NCBI RefSeq assembly: GCF_013248965.1
Contig: NZ_JABRVQ010000001.1
Coordinates: forward strand, 248,001-312,000
Origin: Psychrobacter okhotskensis
Lineage (GTDB): Bacteria; Pseudomonadota; Gammaproteobacteria; Pseudomonadales; Moraxellaceae
Direction: 5' to 3'
DNA: 64,000 bases
Positions 27,413 through 37,149 of this stretch are shown here, piece after piece. Below the pieces are notes generated by a model, which worked only from the letters and a program-made list of their open reading frames with translations, had not been told where the DNA came from and did not search any database. The first letter of the stretch is position 1, and each line of letters opens with the position of its first letter. A program made the translations under genes and the position numbers.

Positions 27413-28336
27413 ATGAGCAGTTTGCAACCAGTATCTAATAGCTTTACACATTGCCAACTTGTCTACGTTAGCGAGTCTCAGCATAGTCAGGTTGCAGATA
27501 TACAAGCGTTGATAATTGCTCATCAGCTGCCCATTATTTTACACCTTGAGTTGTTTACTGCTAAGCTTAATCAAAAACGTCGCCAGCAATTAAGCCAGAC
27601 AGCCACCCAACCTATCTTACTATTAGATGACAAAAACAAGCTATCATGGCTGAGCGATGGATTAAGTGTTGCACCCGAATGGGATAAGCTGCAACGCCGT
27701 GTGGTGAGTGCGGGGCGTAAGTCTGAATTATTATTACAAGCGGCAAAAATTACATCGGACAGTCAGGTTATTGATGCCACAGCGGGATTTGGTCATGACA
27801 GCTTGATATTGGCCAGTACGGGTGCACAGGTCATTATGCTCGAGCAGCAGCCTTTGATGGCGCTGCTTTTGCTAGCAGAACAGCAGCGTATGAGTGCGCT
27901 AGCAAATTGGCAAAAGCTTATGAGCCGGCTACAGATTATCAATACTGATGCGCTCAGTTATTTTAAAAATAGTTATTTTGCAAGCCTACAAGCTGATGCG
28001 GATAACGCTAAAGAAGTCGATGCGAAAGCAATCGATGTGGTATATCTGGATCCGATGTTTCCAGAGGACAGTTACCAAGATAGTAAAACAGGTAAAGGTG
28101 CTAAAGTGGGCAAGCATATGCAAGCATTGCATCAGTTGGCTAGCCCGCCGACCTCAGAGGAAGAACTACAATTGCTACAATCTGCGCAAGCAGTCGTTCG
28201 TCAGAATGGGCAACACACACAACTACGGGGTCGCGTAGTCGTCAAGCGTCCACAGTTGGCACCGTTACTCGCTAATCAACAACCCAGTGAAAGCTGGCAT
28301 AACGAAGCCGTACGCTTTGATGGTTATTTTGTTTGA
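27413..28336 (+). CDS. rsmJ: 16S rRNA (guanine-N2)-methyltransferase RsmJ
   Basis: RsmJ methylates G1516 of 16S rRNA. The 307-residue protein has the expected order: an N-terminal domain, then KLQRRVVSAGRKSELLLQAAK, the SAM-binding VIDATAGFGHDSLILASTGAQVIMLEQQP, and the catalytic-site VVYLDPMFPEDS. The C-terminal RGRVVVKRPQLAPLLANQQPS fits the family's closing beta strand. The ATG has GAAGGA upstream. An acidic insertion around ADADNAKEVDAKA lengthens it over E. coli RsmJ (about 250). Confidence 0.93.
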   Translation: MSSLQPVSNSFTHCQLVYVSESQHSQVADIQALIIAHQLPIILHLELFTAKLNQKRRQQLSQTATQPILLLDDKNKLSWLSDGLSVAPEWDKLQRRVVSAGRKSELLLQAAKITSDSQVIDATAGFGHDSLILASTGAQVIMLEQQPLMALLLLAEQQRMSALANWQKLMSRLQIINTDALSYFKNSYFASLQADADNAKEVDAKAIDVVYLDPMFPEDSYQDSKTGKGAKVGKHMQALHQLASPPTSEEELQLLQSAQAVVRQNGQHTQLRGRVVVKRPQLAPLLANQQPSESWHNEAVRFDGYFV

Positions 28337-28493
28337 TGGCTGTTATTTTCAAACATGGTTTTTTAATCACTGCTTTTTAATAGCTGTTTTTGATTATCAT
28401 AAATGTGCTTAGTGAGCAGGTTTCCGATTGTTAACTTTATGATTGCTAACTTTAAATGTATTAAATTTAAGGCTATTAAGTTTAGGAGCAGGG

Positions 28494-28733
28494 ATGACAA
28501 CGTTAATAATATGGATCATGGGTGCCGGCTTGCTATTGGTAAATATCATCCTGCGCACCCGAATTCTACGGCTGGAAGCACGTCTTAAAGAGTTAGGCAA
28601 TCCGCAAGAGCAATTGGCGTTTTTGCGTAAGCAGGCAGCACAAAAAGATAAAGTCCCTGCGACTAAAGCCTTACGCAAACAATATCCTGAGATATCACTC
28701 ATCGAAGCAAATCGACTGTGGCAGAACGTTTAG
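28494..28733 (+). CDS. Small single-pass membrane protein, unknown function
   Basis: From the ATG at 28494, preceded by AGGAGCAGGG, the product is 79 residues. An N-terminal hydrophobic segment (TTLIIWIMGAGLLLVNIIL) is followed by a charged, helical tail with RLEARLKELG and TKALRKQYPEISLIEANRLW. The tail may form a coiled coil. The strong ribosome site favours this start over the upstream frame opening at 28443. It sits between rsmJ and ubiA. No family is recognised. Confidence 0.65.
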   Translation: MTTLIIWIMGAGLLLVNIILRTRILRLEARLKELGNPQEQLAFLRKQAAQKDKVPATKALRKQYPEISLIEANRLWQNV

Positions 28734-28821
28734 AGACTGTTTGCGAAGAAATGGCAAACTTAGAGACAGTGCATTGAAATGCTGATTATTTAAAAAAGGT
28801 ATATTTAGAGGTAAGGGTTCC

Positions 28822-29760
28822 ATGACCAACCATCACTCAGCTTTAAGTTTTAAAGAAAAGCTACAGGCTTACCTGCAGCTGACGCGCTTTGATAAGCCCG
28901 TTGGTATTGAGCTGTTACTCTGGCCAACGCTATGGGGCGTGATGCTGGCTGCTATGGGTCAAGCGCAGCAGCAAGGGGCAACAGCAGGCTTGCCAAGCCT
29001 CAAGATATTTGTACTTTTTGCGCTAGGCGCGATTTTTATGCGGGCGGCAGGTTGCGCGATTAATGACTTTGCCGATCGCAAGGTCGATGGTTATGTCAGC
29101 CGCACCAAAGGGCGACCGCTTGCCGATGGGCGCTTGTCTGGCAAGGAAGCCATTGCGGCCTTTTTAGTACTGGTATCACTCAGTGCTGGTTTGCTATTTT
29201 TCCTGCCCGTTGAAGTGTTCTATTGGTCGCTTGGCGCTCTCATACTGGCCTTCATTTATCCATTTATGAAGCGTTTTACCCATTTGCCGCAAGTGTTTTT
29301 AGCTGCCGCTTTTGGTTGGGCGATACCGATGTCATATGTGGCGATACAGGGCGCACCTGATATCTGGGGTTGGCTGTTATTTATCGCTTATATGTGCTGG
29401 ACAGTGGCCTATGATACCCAGTACGCCATGGCTGACCGTGAGGATGATTTAAAAATTGGGGTAAAATCAACGGCGATATTATTCGGTCGCTACGATGTGA
29501 TTATTATCTCGCTGCTACAAACATTGTTTTTGCTGATCATGGGCATGGTTATGTGGCATTACTTCGCACCGACGACGTTAGGTGTCATACCCGTATTTGG
29601 TTTGGCACTAGTCGCAATGATGTTCGCCAAGCAAAACAGCGCTTGTGCCAGTCGTCAAGCTATGGCTTGTTTTCAGGCGTTTTTAGCCAACATATGGGTA
29701 GGGCGTTACGTCTTTGCTCTTATCGCCATCGCTTGTTTATGGACGACTTTTAATGGATAA
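28822..29760 (+). CDS. ubiA: 4-hydroxybenzoate octaprenyltransferase
   Basis: This inner-membrane enzyme prenylates 4-hydroxybenzoate in ubiquinone biosynthesis. The 312-residue protein has [20 protein letters not shown], the first Asp-rich motif in [30 protein letters not shown] (NDxxDxxxD), and the second in [25 protein letters not shown]. About eight to nine membrane segments are visible. The ATG has AGAGGTAAGG upstream. No ubiC is adjacent. Its stop overlaps the start of a DUF4112 gene by eight bases, suggesting translational coupling. Confidence 0.96.
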   Translation: MTNHHSALSFKEKLQAYLQLTRFDKPVGIELLLWPTLWGVMLAAMGQAQQQGATAGLPSLKIFVLFALGAIFMRAAGCAINDFADRKVDGYVSRTKGRPLADGRLSGKEAIAAFLVLVSLSAGLLFFLPVEVFYWSLGALILAFIYPFMKRFTHLPQVFLAAAFGWAIPMSYVAIQGAPDIWGWLLFIAYMCWTVAYDTQYAMADREDDLKIGVKSTAILFGRYDVIIISLLQTLFLLIMGMVMWHYFAPTTLGVIPVFGLALVAMMFAKQNSACASRQAMACFQAFLANIWVGRYVFALIAIACLWTTFNG

Positions 29761-30430
29761 CTTCAAAAAGCTCTCAAAGTCAAAAGCGAAAAAGGGCGCT
29801 GATATTAATGCGCCAGTTATCGATTATCAGGCAAAGCTAGCCGCGCATGGCCTAACACGCGCACAAGTCATCGCGACCGAGCGTAAGCTGGCAAAATTTG
29901 CCAATACGATGGATTCGCTGGTACGTGTGCCTTTTACCAAGCAAGGCATGGGCGCTGATGCAGCGCTCTCGACCATTCCGCTGGCAGGAGATTTGGCTGG
30001 ATTGGCTTTGACCAGCTATGCTTTTATATTAGGTCGGCAGTTGGGCGTCCCTGCGCATAAGATGACGCCAGCGGTTAGATTGGCACTGATTGATATGGTC
30101 GTGGGTATCGTACCGGGCATTGGCACGTTGCTTGATATCTTTATTCGTCCCAGTCGCAAGACGTTGACCATCGTGCACGAGCATCTCCACGAAGAATATG
30201 GCATCACTGAGACCATGCATATGGATCGGCCATTTTTGCATCAATCCTTAGAAGACAGGCAGCAGCAAAGCCGCTTTGCTTTCTTTTGGCGTAATCCAGT
30301 CGTTGCATGGTTGTATCTACATATTCCTGATATGCTCGGCTTACTCGTCATTGTGGTGATTGGCTGGGGACTGTGGGCAATGATTGGCTGGCTGGTAAGT
30401 CTGTTTGGCAACACAACTGGTTTTGGTTAA
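29753..30430 (+). CDS. DUF4112 membrane protein
   Basis: The 225-residue protein has a basic N-terminus ([17 protein letters not shown]), then a DUF4112 core at about residues 45-140: [41 protein letters not shown] and [21 protein letters not shown] second hydrophobic segment lies near the C-terminus ([24 protein letters not shown]). The family has no known function. I prefer the ATG at 29753, which overlaps the ubiA stop, over the frame opening at 29714 because GGA lies at suitable spacing and no conserved residues lie upstream. Confidence 0.8.
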   Translation: MDNFKKLSKSKAKKGADINAPVIDYQAKLAAHGLTRAQVIATERKLAKFANTMDSLVRVPFTKQGMGADAALSTIPLAGDLAGLALTSYAFILGRQLGVPAHKMTPAVRLALIDMVVGIVPGIGTLLDIFIRPSRKTLTIVHEHLHEEYGITETMHMDRPFLHQSLEDRQQQSRFAFFWRNPVVAWLYLHIPDMLGLLVIVVIGWGLWAMIGWLVSLFGNTTGFG

Positions 30431-30444
30431 AGCTCCACAAGCCT

Positions 30445-30486
30445 AAAAAAGGCGGCAAATATCTATAATATTTGCCGCCTTTTTTA
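30445..30486. terminator. Bidirectional terminator after the DUF4112 gene
   Basis: AAAAAAGGCGGCAAATAT pairs with ATATTTGCCGCCTTTTTT around a short CTATA-type loop (30445-30486). It lies between convergent genes. Confidence 0.9.
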
Positions 30487-30536
30487 TTGCATGCTTTTTT
30501 AGTGTCTATTTATTAATGTTAGTTTTTTTGCCATCG

Positions 30537-31160
30537 TTATTCTGTAATGACTTCCGCTTCAGCACTGACCGCATCAAAGCTGGTAACTTTATTATTACGA
30601 ATAAAATCAATACTACCACCACCCGCATGACTGACCAGCTGAATACTACCATCGCTTGAGCGGTAAGTCGGGTTATTGCCTTGACCCTCTGGCGCGCTTA
30701 GGGTCATTTTTGGTTTGTTGGGTAGGGTGACGATAGCATTGAGCACACCTGCTGCCGAGGTCTCAAAAACGACAGATAACGATTCACCTGCCGCGCTTTT
30801 ATAGCGAACATCAGTGATTTGAGCGCCCTTAATGGCTTGCTCTGGATTGGGCGCAACAGCCGCGTTGTTTGCTGCGCTATCCGTTGGCTCAAGATCTTTC
30901 TCAAGCTCGTTTAAGCTCACATCTTGCGCTGAGTCTACAGTAGTTTCAGCGGCATTTGCCTCTCTATCCGTCACTTCAGGTATATTGATGTTAGAGGTCA
31001 CAGGTGTCGTTTGGACTGCTGCATCAGTGGTGGTCTCGTTAACTGTCTCAGATTCTGATGACTTTTCACAAGCAGTGACTAAAAACATACTCAAAAAAAT
31101 AACAGGCAGTACACGAAGATAGCGCGTAGGCTTGGTTGGCGTAAATAGATGGGTTTTCAT
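30537..31160 (-). CDS. Lipoprotein with MliC-like C-terminal domain
   Basis: The 207-residue protein has a signal with lipobox (FLSMFLVTAC, lipid Cys at about 31), a long Thr/Glu/Asn-rich disordered region to about residue 110, and a compact beta domain from ITDVRYKSAAGESLSVVFET to the end. That domain resembles the MliC/PliC lysozyme-inhibitor fold (VxYxC, LxVxF, MTLSAPEG...YRSSDGSIQLVSHAGG), but without the usual cysteines and with weak matches at the loop that enters the lysozyme active site. Lysozyme inhibition is therefore only a possibility. Confidence 0.6.
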   Translation of the reverse strand: MKTHLFTPTKPTRYLRVLPVIFLSMFLVTACEKSSESETVNETTTDAAVQTTPVTSNINIPEVTDREANAAETTVDSAQDVSLNELEKDLEPTDSAANNAAVAPNPEQAIKGAQITDVRYKSAAGESLSVVFETSAAGVLNAIVTLPNKPKMTLSAPEGQGNNPTYRSSDGSIQLVSHAGGGSIDFIRNNKVTSFDAVSAEAEVITE

Positions 31161-31240
31161 AAGCAGATGACTATTGGTAAAGAGAGGGTTATTTAAGCAC
31201 AGTAAAGGGTAAGGAACAATCTACCATTGGTGACCATTGA

Positions 31241-31678
31241 TTAAGTATTGACGGTAATGATAATTTTGCGATTGCCACCATACGTTTCAAGATGGTCTCG
31301 ATGTTCACATAAATAAATGCCTTGCCACGTTCCTAGTCCTAGCGCCCCATTTACCAGCGGCACAGTCAAACTTACGCCAAACAGCATGCTTTTAAAATGC
31401 GCTGGTAGGTCATCCGAACCTTCTAAGGTGTGGCGATATTCCGGTTGATCGGCTGGCGCGATTTTGTTCAGCCAGTCTTCGGTATCTAGTCTGACATCTG
31501 GGTCAGCATTTTCGTTGATGGCTAGGCTTGCGGAGGTATGTTGTAAAAATAGATGCATCAACCCTGCTTTAGCCGAATTCGGTAAGAGCTGACTAATGGC
31601 CTCTTCAATCAGCGGCGTTATGATGTGAATGCCGCGCGCGTAGGCAGGAAGGGTTAGGGTGGTTTGTTGATAAGCCAT
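31241..31678 (-). CDS. YjbQ (UPF0047) family protein
   Basis: The 145-residue protein matches the YjbQ/UPF0047 family along its whole length: an early GIHIITPLIEEAISQL, the central LFLQHTSASLAINENADPDV with conserved His/Ser/Asn, HTLEGSDDLPAHFKSMLFGVSLTVP and the C-terminal LGTWQGIYLCEHRD. E. coli YjbQ has weak thiamine-phosphate-synthase activity when overproduced; the physiological role is unknown. The upstream gene ends only nine bases away on the same strand, so the two are probably cotranscribed. Confidence 0.92.
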   Translation of the reverse strand: MAYQQTTLTLPAYARGIHIITPLIEEAISQLLPNSAKAGLMHLFLQHTSASLAINENADPDVRLDTEDWLNKIAPADQPEYRHTLEGSDDLPAHFKSMLFGVSLTVPLVNGALGLGTWQGIYLCEHRDHLETYGGNRKIIITVNT

Positions 31679-31687
31679 TGGCAGGTC

Positions 31688-32305
31688 TCACTTTATTTTT
31701 AATATATCAGCTGTCGTTCCGCTCTCTTGATATACGTCATCCAAATAGCGACGGCTGGCAAGAAGCTTATCGACGACGCCACTTTGACTTTGGGTATTGA
31801 GCTTTTGTGCAAAGTCCAAAATAGAGCGCAATTGTTCCAATACCATGGTGTAGCTGGTCGCTGCTTTATCACTATCAATAATGACGGTTTTTGCATAGTT
31901 TGCATCAAGGCTGAGATAGTCATCAATCAATTCAGGAATCCGAGTTTCTATTAATTTATTGAGAGTAAATAATTGTGATTCGGTTATTTGCTGATGATGG
32001 GTGCCTTCATACTGTTGACCAATATCGTCCATGATTGCTCGAAAAGCGGACGGCACGCGCTCATCATACAGCCGTTTTATAAAAGGGTGCTGCGATGAGA
32101 AGTTAATAACGGCAAGTCCATTCGCGACCTCACTTGTAGCCACCTTAGTATTATTCTCTAATGAGGCCTTGGTCGCGGACGCCAGATACTCGCGATGGCG
32201 CTGTGTTGAATCAATTTGCAACTGTCGAGACTTTTCTTTCATCACAAAGAATATCGGCACAATAAGGATCAGGCTTAGCAAAATCAGTAAACTAAAAAAA
32301 GACAT
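31688..32305 (-). CDS. Single-pass membrane protein, unknown function
   Basis: The 205-residue protein begins with one hydrophobic anchor (SFFSLLILLSLILIVPIFFVM), then a basic KEKSRQLQ and a mostly helical soluble domain ending YQESGTTADILKIK. The soluble part, likely cytoplasmic by the positive-inside rule, contains repeated Asp/Leu helices such as LTLNKLIETRIPELIDDYLS-type segments. It is nine bases upstream of the YjbQ gene. I do not recognise a family. Confidence 0.65.
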   Translation of the reverse strand: MSFFSLLILLSLILIVPIFFVMKEKSRQLQIDSTQRHREYLASATKASLENNTKVATSEVANGLAVINFSSQHPFIKRLYDERVPSAFRAIMDDIGQQYEGTHHQQITESQLFTLNKLIETRIPELIDDYLSLDANYAKTVIIDSDKAATSYTMVLEQLRSILDFAQKLNTQSQSGVVDKLLASRRYLDDVYQESGTTADILKIK

Positions 32306-32476
32306 GTTTAGACTCTGTCGTGATAAAAACGATGATGATAAGAGTATCGCTATATTTAAAATATTTCTATATTACAACATAACACATCTGTGCTATTTTA
32401 CCTGAAGGGACAACACTAGTTGGCGAGTATTACTTTATATTAATAAATAATAATGGATAAGTCGTTAAGGATGATA

Positions 32477-33043
32477 ATGGATAATGACACAATTACGAAG
32501 AGTCAGCTAGCAGCTTATAAGCCGACTATTGCTTATGTCGGTACCTCTTGGGCAGTGATGCTGGTAGGCGTATTGGCCTATCTGCTGGGATTATGGAATG
32601 CACAAAGTATGCTACTTAATGAGAAAGGCTACTACTTTGCCGTTTTGGCACTGGGTCTATACTCTGCGATTAGCTTGCAAAAAACGTTACGTGATCGCGC
32701 TGAGGGTATTCCAACCACCAATTTATATTATTTAATCAGTTGGGCAGCGCTGGCGGTATCCATTTTTCTTATTGCCGTTGGGCTCATGAATGCAGGGGGT
32801 TTGAGCTTAAGCGAAAAAGGCTTTTATATGATGGCATTTACCATGAGTCTATTTGCAGCGGTGACGATTCAAAAAAACACTCGGGATGAAGCGCAAATTC
32901 GCACGCTTATCGCCCCAACGTTAAACGTAGATGGTAATGGTACGGCGCGAATATCTAATCAACACTCTAATACATCAGAGTCCGGCAAGTCATTGTTTGG
33001 TGCGGTTAAGTCAAGAATGGACAGTAGTGATAAAGACAGCTAA
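32477..33043 (+). CDS. YiaA/YiaB-type inner membrane protein
   Basis: The product (188 residues from 32477) has two copies of a two-helix membrane hairpin: GTSWAVMLVGVLAYLLGLWNA with MLLNEKGYYFAVLALGLYSAISLQK, then ISWAALAVSIFLIAVGLMNAG with LSLSEKGFYMMAFTMSLFAAVTIQK. The repeated NEKGYYF/SEKGFYM signature is that of the YiaA/YiaB two-helix domain. The C-terminal 50 residues are polar. In-frame ATGs at 32453, 32471 and 32477 are possible; AAGG spacing favours 32477. The family function is unknown. Confidence 0.82.
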   Translation: MDNDTITKSQLAAYKPTIAYVGTSWAVMLVGVLAYLLGLWNAQSMLLNEKGYYFAVLALGLYSAISLQKTLRDRAEGIPTTNLYYLISWAALAVSIFLIAVGLMNAGGLSLSEKGFYMMAFTMSLFAAVTIQKNTRDEAQIRTLIAPTLNVDGNGTARISNQHSNTSESGKSLFGAVKSRMDSSDKDS

Positions 33044-33093
33044 ACAAAATAGGTAAAAAGTATAGCTAAATTTGTTCGCTATGCTCAAATTGC

Positions 33094-35133
33094 TTAAATG
33101 AGCGGCGTCTGCAAGCGTGTACGATTTGGCGACAGGCGCGCAAGCATCGCTGTCGATAAGGGTGGAAACGACCCTAACATCATATCTGCCAAGGCCTCAG
33201 CGCATATGGGTGCCAGTGCATAACCCTTAGCACCCATCGCACTCATAAGCCACATCCGTTTGCTGCGGGCTAACTGTCCAACGATTGGATGATAATCAGG
33301 TGTTTGAGTGCGGATGCCTGCTCGTCCTTGCCACAAACTGATATCTGTTGGAATAATCGATTTCATCTCGGGAATGGCAGTCACCAGCTTATCGCGGCTA
33401 ATCTGATGCTCTTCATTGCGGACATCCGTATCTGTATCATTGCGTACAAAGCTCGCCCCCAATAATAAATGCGGTGCACCCGTTATTACCTTATTTAAAT
33501 CATCGTCACCAGTTTGCGCGATAAATGAGGCGCAGTAACCGCTATATTTAAGCGGTATTTTGGGTAGCTTAGCGTACTGCTCAGCGGTTGGCACAAACCA
33601 CGAGAGCTGACCGCGAATCTTACGGCAATCAAAAATACGCTTGTCTAGCTTATGACTGTCATAAGCGGCGCAAATAACGACGTTATCAGCGCTAATAGAG
33701 AGTAAACCCTTATCCTGGTTACTGCCCTCAATACAGACACTACCCTCCATCTCACTAATATTCGTAACATCCAACTGCTGAAAGTGGATGAGCGGATGCG
33801 TCAGTATAGTGTTTTTTAACGCCTGCGGATTCACCAAGCCAGATTGAGGTAAGTAGAGATTTTCTAATAAATTTTGTGCTTTTAAGCCACTAACGTTTTG
33901 CGCCTGTTCGCAGGATAGTGTGTTTGCCATGTCGTCAGGATAATCAGCGATTTGCTCTGTACCGATATTGGCTTTGATTAATAAATCAAGCGCGCCAGTT
34001 GCCTCAAGTATCGGTGCTATGCCTTCTTTCTCAGCTCTTTTATTAAGCAAGCGATAGAGCCGGTTGCTGTAAAGATAGCCTATGCTATGCAGATGCTCGT
34101 CGACATGATGAAGCGGTGTCATCTTAGGTGCAAGCAGAGCACGCGGATTGCCTGAGGCGCCTGCCAAAGGTGCTGATTTGTCTAGTAAGCTGACTTGAAT
34201 GCCGCGATTGGCCAGCGCCCAAGCCGTTAGCAGGCCAGAGACGCCTGCACCAATGACGATGGTATGGCTCTGCTCGCTAGGTAGCGCAGCATTACCATTT
34301 ATACTATGGTTATCATCTGCGAGCTTAGGATCACTCATGACTGCCGTTAGCATTTCGCGTTTACGGCCAAAGCCCTTTACTTTTTTAATCTGAAAGCCGC
34401 ACTCTTGCAATGCACGTTTGACGATACCGGCACAGCTATAGGTAGCGGCGGTAGTCATTGGTCGTGATAAACGCTGCATTTGTGCAAAGATAGCGTCAGC
34501 CCATAAGCTGCTATTGCAAGAAGGGGCAAAGCCGTCTAAAAACCAAGCATCGATGTAGGGCGTAGGCTTAAGGGATGTATCTACTGCTAATTTGCCCAAG
34601 CTATCGGCCGCATCGCCAAGCCATATATCAACGGTCAGATTATCCTCAAAAAACTTCAAACGATGACAGCCCGCGATAAGGGGTGGGTATGCCGTTAGTA
34701 GTGGCTTGATGAATTCGGTAAGCTCAGGTGCGCGCTGCCCCCACAAGATGAGTATCTGCGTTAAATCTGCAAGGGGAATAGGATATTTTTCTGTCGTTAT
34801 AAAATGCAGGCGAGCAGTGGCTAATTGTGGCTGCTTATCACGCAGCTGTCGCCATAGTTGCCAAGTCGCTAAAAGATTCAATCCTGTCCCAAAGCCTAAC
34901 TCAGCGATCGTAAAGCATTGCTTTGGGGCAAGTTTTGCGAGGCGCGCGGGCAGTTGGTTGTGCGCTAAAAACACGTGGCGCGACTCTGCTAGACCATCGG
35001 CGTGTGAGAAGTAGACATCACCAAACTCGCCTGATACCGGCACTCTATTGCCCGTATCATCCGTTTGCCAATCGATGTTGGCAGGCGTAATAATATTGGG
35101 CTGTTCAGCATTTTTAATTTGAGCGTTAGACAT
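33094..35133 (-). CDS. mnmC: Bifunctional tRNA mnm5s2U34 methyltransferase/oxidoreductase MnmC
   Basis: MnmC completes 5-methylaminomethyl-2-thiouridine at the wobble base: the C-terminal FAD domain removes the carboxymethyl group and the N-terminal SAM domain methylates. The methyltransferase half shows [25 protein letters not shown] and the [13 protein letters not shown] motif. The oxidase half opens with [21 protein letters not shown] and [12 protein letters not shown], and ends with [19 protein letters not shown] and [15 protein letters not shown] choose the ATG at 35133 (679 residues). The longer frame to 35190 would begin inside a dispersed repeat copy and adds no conserved residues. 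Confidence 0.93.
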   Translation of the reverse strand: MSNAQIKNAEQPNIITPANIDWQTDDTGNRVPVSGEFGDVYFSHADGLAESRHVFLAHNQLPARLAKLAPKQCFTIAELGFGTGLNLLATWQLWRQLRDKQPQLATARLHFITTEKYPIPLADLTQILILWGQRAPELTEFIKPLLTAYPPLIAGCHRLKFFEDNLTVDIWLGDAADSLGKLAVDTSLKPTPYIDAWFLDGFAPSCNSSLWADAIFAQMQRLSRPMTTAATYSCAGIVKRALQECGFQIKKVKGFGRKREMLTAVMSDPKLADDNHSINGNAALPSEQSHTIVIGAGVSGLLTAWALANRGIQVSLLDKSAPLAGASGNPRALLAPKMTPLHHVDEHLHSIGYLYSNRLYRLLNKRAEKEGIAPILEATGALDLLIKANIGTEQIADYPDDMANTLSCEQAQNVSGLKAQNLLENLYLPQSGLVNPQALKNTILTHPLIHFQQLDVTNISEMEGSVCIEGSNQDKGLLSISADNVVICAAYDSHKLDKRIFDCRKIRGQLSWFVPTAEQYAKLPKIPLKYSGYCASFIAQTGDDDLNKVITGAPHLLLGASFVRNDTDTDVRNEEHQISRDKLVTAIPEMKSIIPTDISLWQGRAGIRTQTPDYHPIVGQLARSKRMWLMSAMGAKGYALAPICAEALADMMLGSFPPLSTAMLARLSPNRTRLQTPLI

Positions 35134-35175
35134 GGCAAAGTTCTTAGGAGCGTTTTTAGCTATAGTCAGTGAGGA

Positions 35176-35278
35176 ATAATATCGACACATCAGGCACTGC
35201 TGATATCCATTTTTCTTGCTTGCTGTGCCCGCGTAGACAGAGGCGACAAAAAATTGATATCAGCAATACCATCGCGTT
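35176..35278. repeat. Dispersed dyad repeat, copy 1 (between mnmC and a coiled-coil protein gene)
   Basis: The arms are TGCTGATATC (35198-35207) then ATTTTT, and AAAAAT then GATATCAGCA (35256-35265). They flank a core containing CTTGCTTGCTGTGCC and GACAGAGGC. The whole 100-bp stretch aligns with 44257-44355, and its core with 41333-41410. It is non-coding. Confidence 0.8.
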
Positions 35279-35467
35279 TTAGAATAGTTTGACTATATGT
35301 CAACCATAATATCACGACAGCATCCACCTCACTGACCATACTCATGTATAGCTTGCACTCGGTTTCATTGTATTGATATTATTTTGGATTGACGATATAT
35401 GGGAAGCATCAGAAAATTTACGTCCATCAAGTGCTGTTAAGTGCCGTTAAGTATAGATATGCAGCTA

Positions 35468-35923
35468 TTACCAGCGTTCGCGGCGCACAAATACTAACCA
35501 AGACACAAAAATACCCACCAATAAGCTGATCAATACCGTGAACGCGCCATATAAAAACAGCTGACCTTTACTCTCATAAACCAACACATTGGCTTGGGTC
35601 TGCAGGTCATTGACCTGTCGTTGTAGTTGGGCATTGCGACTGAGCAGCTCTTGATTGGCAGCGTTTAGCGCCTTGTTGGAAGGTTGCAACTGTGCTGCCA
35701 AGGTATTATTTATATCAAGGCTTGAATTTGGCGTCATTGCTGGCGCGGTAGCCGCCTGTTCATCTAACGGCGCTGTCGCTAGCGGATCCGTCGTAGCAGG
35801 ATTCACATTTGTGACTGTTGGCGCAGCGTGCGCTGTCATTGCTATCATAGCCGTGATTAGCATGACGCTAGCAAGACTGCGTTGATAGTAGCGGTTTTTT
35901 GACCAAGATATGCACTGATTCAC
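35468..35923 (-). CDS. Exported coiled-coil protein with C-terminal membrane anchor
   Basis: The 151-residue protein has a signal-like hydrophobic segment (LASVMLITAMIAMTAHAAP), an Ala/Thr/Pro/Asn-rich spacer, a predicted coiled coil (LNAANQELLSRNAQLQRQVNDLQTQANVL) and a C-terminal membrane helix (GAFTVLISLLVGIFVSWLVFV) followed by RRERW. The coil-helix-basic tail resembles the end of the YgiM/TIGR04211 family, but the SH3 domain is missing. Its start codon overlaps the stop region of the upstream YciI gene by four bases, so the two are coupled. Confidence 0.65.
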   Translation of the reverse strand: MNQCISWSKNRYYQRSLASVMLITAMIAMTAHAAPTVTNVNPATTDPLATAPLDEQAATAPAMTPNSSLDINNTLAAQLQPSNKALNAANQELLSRNAQLQRQVNDLQTQANVLVYESKGQLFLYGAFTVLISLLVGIFVSWLVFVRRERW

Positions 35924-36249
35924 GACTTGACTGCTTTGTCTGAGGCACTATCATCTGGCTTTGGCAAGGTATGGATAAAGGGTCTGATATCGACGTGACT
36001 GTATACACCGTCGCGCAGGTAGGGCTCAGCGTTTGCCCATGTTTGGGCTGCCTCGAGTGAGTCAAAGTCGGCGATGATTAAGCTGCCTGACATCTCGCTT
36101 TTACCATGCTCAATAGGGGTCGGACCTGCGATAATTAACCGTTGTTCGCGTCCTAATGCTTGCAGACGCTCGACGTGCTCAGCACGAGTGATCTGCCGCT
36201 GTGCGCTGCTATTAGCAACGTCATGACCAATAATGGCGAATAAAGACAT
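35920..36249 (-). CDS. YciI-like protein
   Basis: The 109-residue protein begins MSLFAIIGHDVANSSAQRQI and shows the dimeric alpha+beta (ferredoxin-like) YciI pattern: R-rich helix ERLQALGREQRLIIAGPTPIE, then GSLIIADFDSLEAAQTWANAEPYLRDGVYSHVDIRPF. The conserved GHD, with His and Asp, is the presumed active-site pair of the family. Biochemical role is unknown in most members. A yciB homologue follows upstream, an association also seen in E. coli (yciI near yciABC). Confidence 0.88.
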   Translation of the reverse strand: MSLFAIIGHDVANSSAQRQITRAEHVERLQALGREQRLIIAGPTPIEHGKSEMSGSLIIADFDSLEAAQTWANAEPYLRDGVYSHVDIRPFIHTLPKPDDSASDKAVKS

Positions 36250-36426
36250 AATAATTCCTTAATAGACAGTAATAATAAACCGTATCATCATTAATGATTA
36301 ATCATTATCAATATTAGAATTTAGTAGTAATCAGTTATTATAAGATAATAAACTGGCATACCGAATGGTGAGTGTTGGACTTGTTCTTATGTTTACTTAT
36401 CTAGCGACTATTTACCTAACCAGTGC

Positions 36427-36978
36427 TTATTTAGCCGCTTTATCGGTCAGCGCTGGATTGATATGTTTTTTTAATACCGCAAACTGCGCGACCACGAACA
36501 CCAACATAATGGGTATCCAGCCGTAAGTTTTGAAGTTAATCCAAGCCTCATCTGACATAGTAAATGCCGTGATATAATGTAGTACACCCATCATGGCAAA
36601 AAACAGCGCCCAAGCAACGGTTAGCTTCTTCCAACCACTGAGCGTAAGGGTAAAGACCTCTTTCATGGCCAACTGCATCAACGGCTTATTGATAGCGGCA
36701 CTGACAAATAACGTCAAGGCAAAGATGCCGTTAATAATCGGTGACTTCCAGCGCAAGTAAATGTCATCGCGTAGCAACAGCGTGCCGCCACAGAATACGA
36801 TGGTTAATAATAAAACCACCCATTGCTGCTTATCAAATTTACCTTTTTGGCGAATAAAGTGAATAGTATAGACAACAATCGTGGCAATCAGTAAAGCGCC
36901 TGCTGCCGCCAAAATACCTTGGGTACGGGCGACAATAAAAAAAGCAATTAAGGGAATAAAGTCTAATAGGGCTTTCAT
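36427..36978 (-). CDS. yciB: Inner membrane-spanning protein YciB (septation protein A family)
   Basis: The protein (183 residues from MKALLDFIPLIAFFIVARTQ) has about five to six membrane segments and family hallmarks including the FDKQQWVVLLLTIVFCGGTLLLRDDIYLRWKSPIINGIFALTLF region (KxP motif), KPLMQ and KKLTVAWALFFAMMGVLH. YciB is implicated in envelope integrity and intracellular septation. An alternative upstream ATG at 36999 adds seven residues; the family begins at MK(A/F)LLDF, so I use 36978. It lies next to a PHP phosphoesterase gene, divergently, like E. coli yciB and rnm. Confidence 0.93.
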   Translation of the reverse strand: MKALLDFIPLIAFFIVARTQGILAAAGALLIATIVVYTIHFIRQKGKFDKQQWVVLLLTIVFCGGTLLLRDDIYLRWKSPIINGIFALTLFVSAAINKPLMQLAMKEVFTLTLSGWKKLTVAWALFFAMMGVLHYITAFTMSDEAWINFKTYGWIPIMLVFVVAQFAVLKKHINPALTDKAAK

Positions 36979-37149
36979 AGCGTGTGGCATGTCCAACAAA
37001 ACGTATAGGGTAGTTTACACGTCTACTGCACCAAAAAAAAGCAATCAACACGATAATCGTTTTATATGACCTGCCTTTGCCATTTTCTTGCATTTTATTG
37101 ATACCATACTCATGATCATTACCATATTCAAAACCTTAAGGCTATTTTT

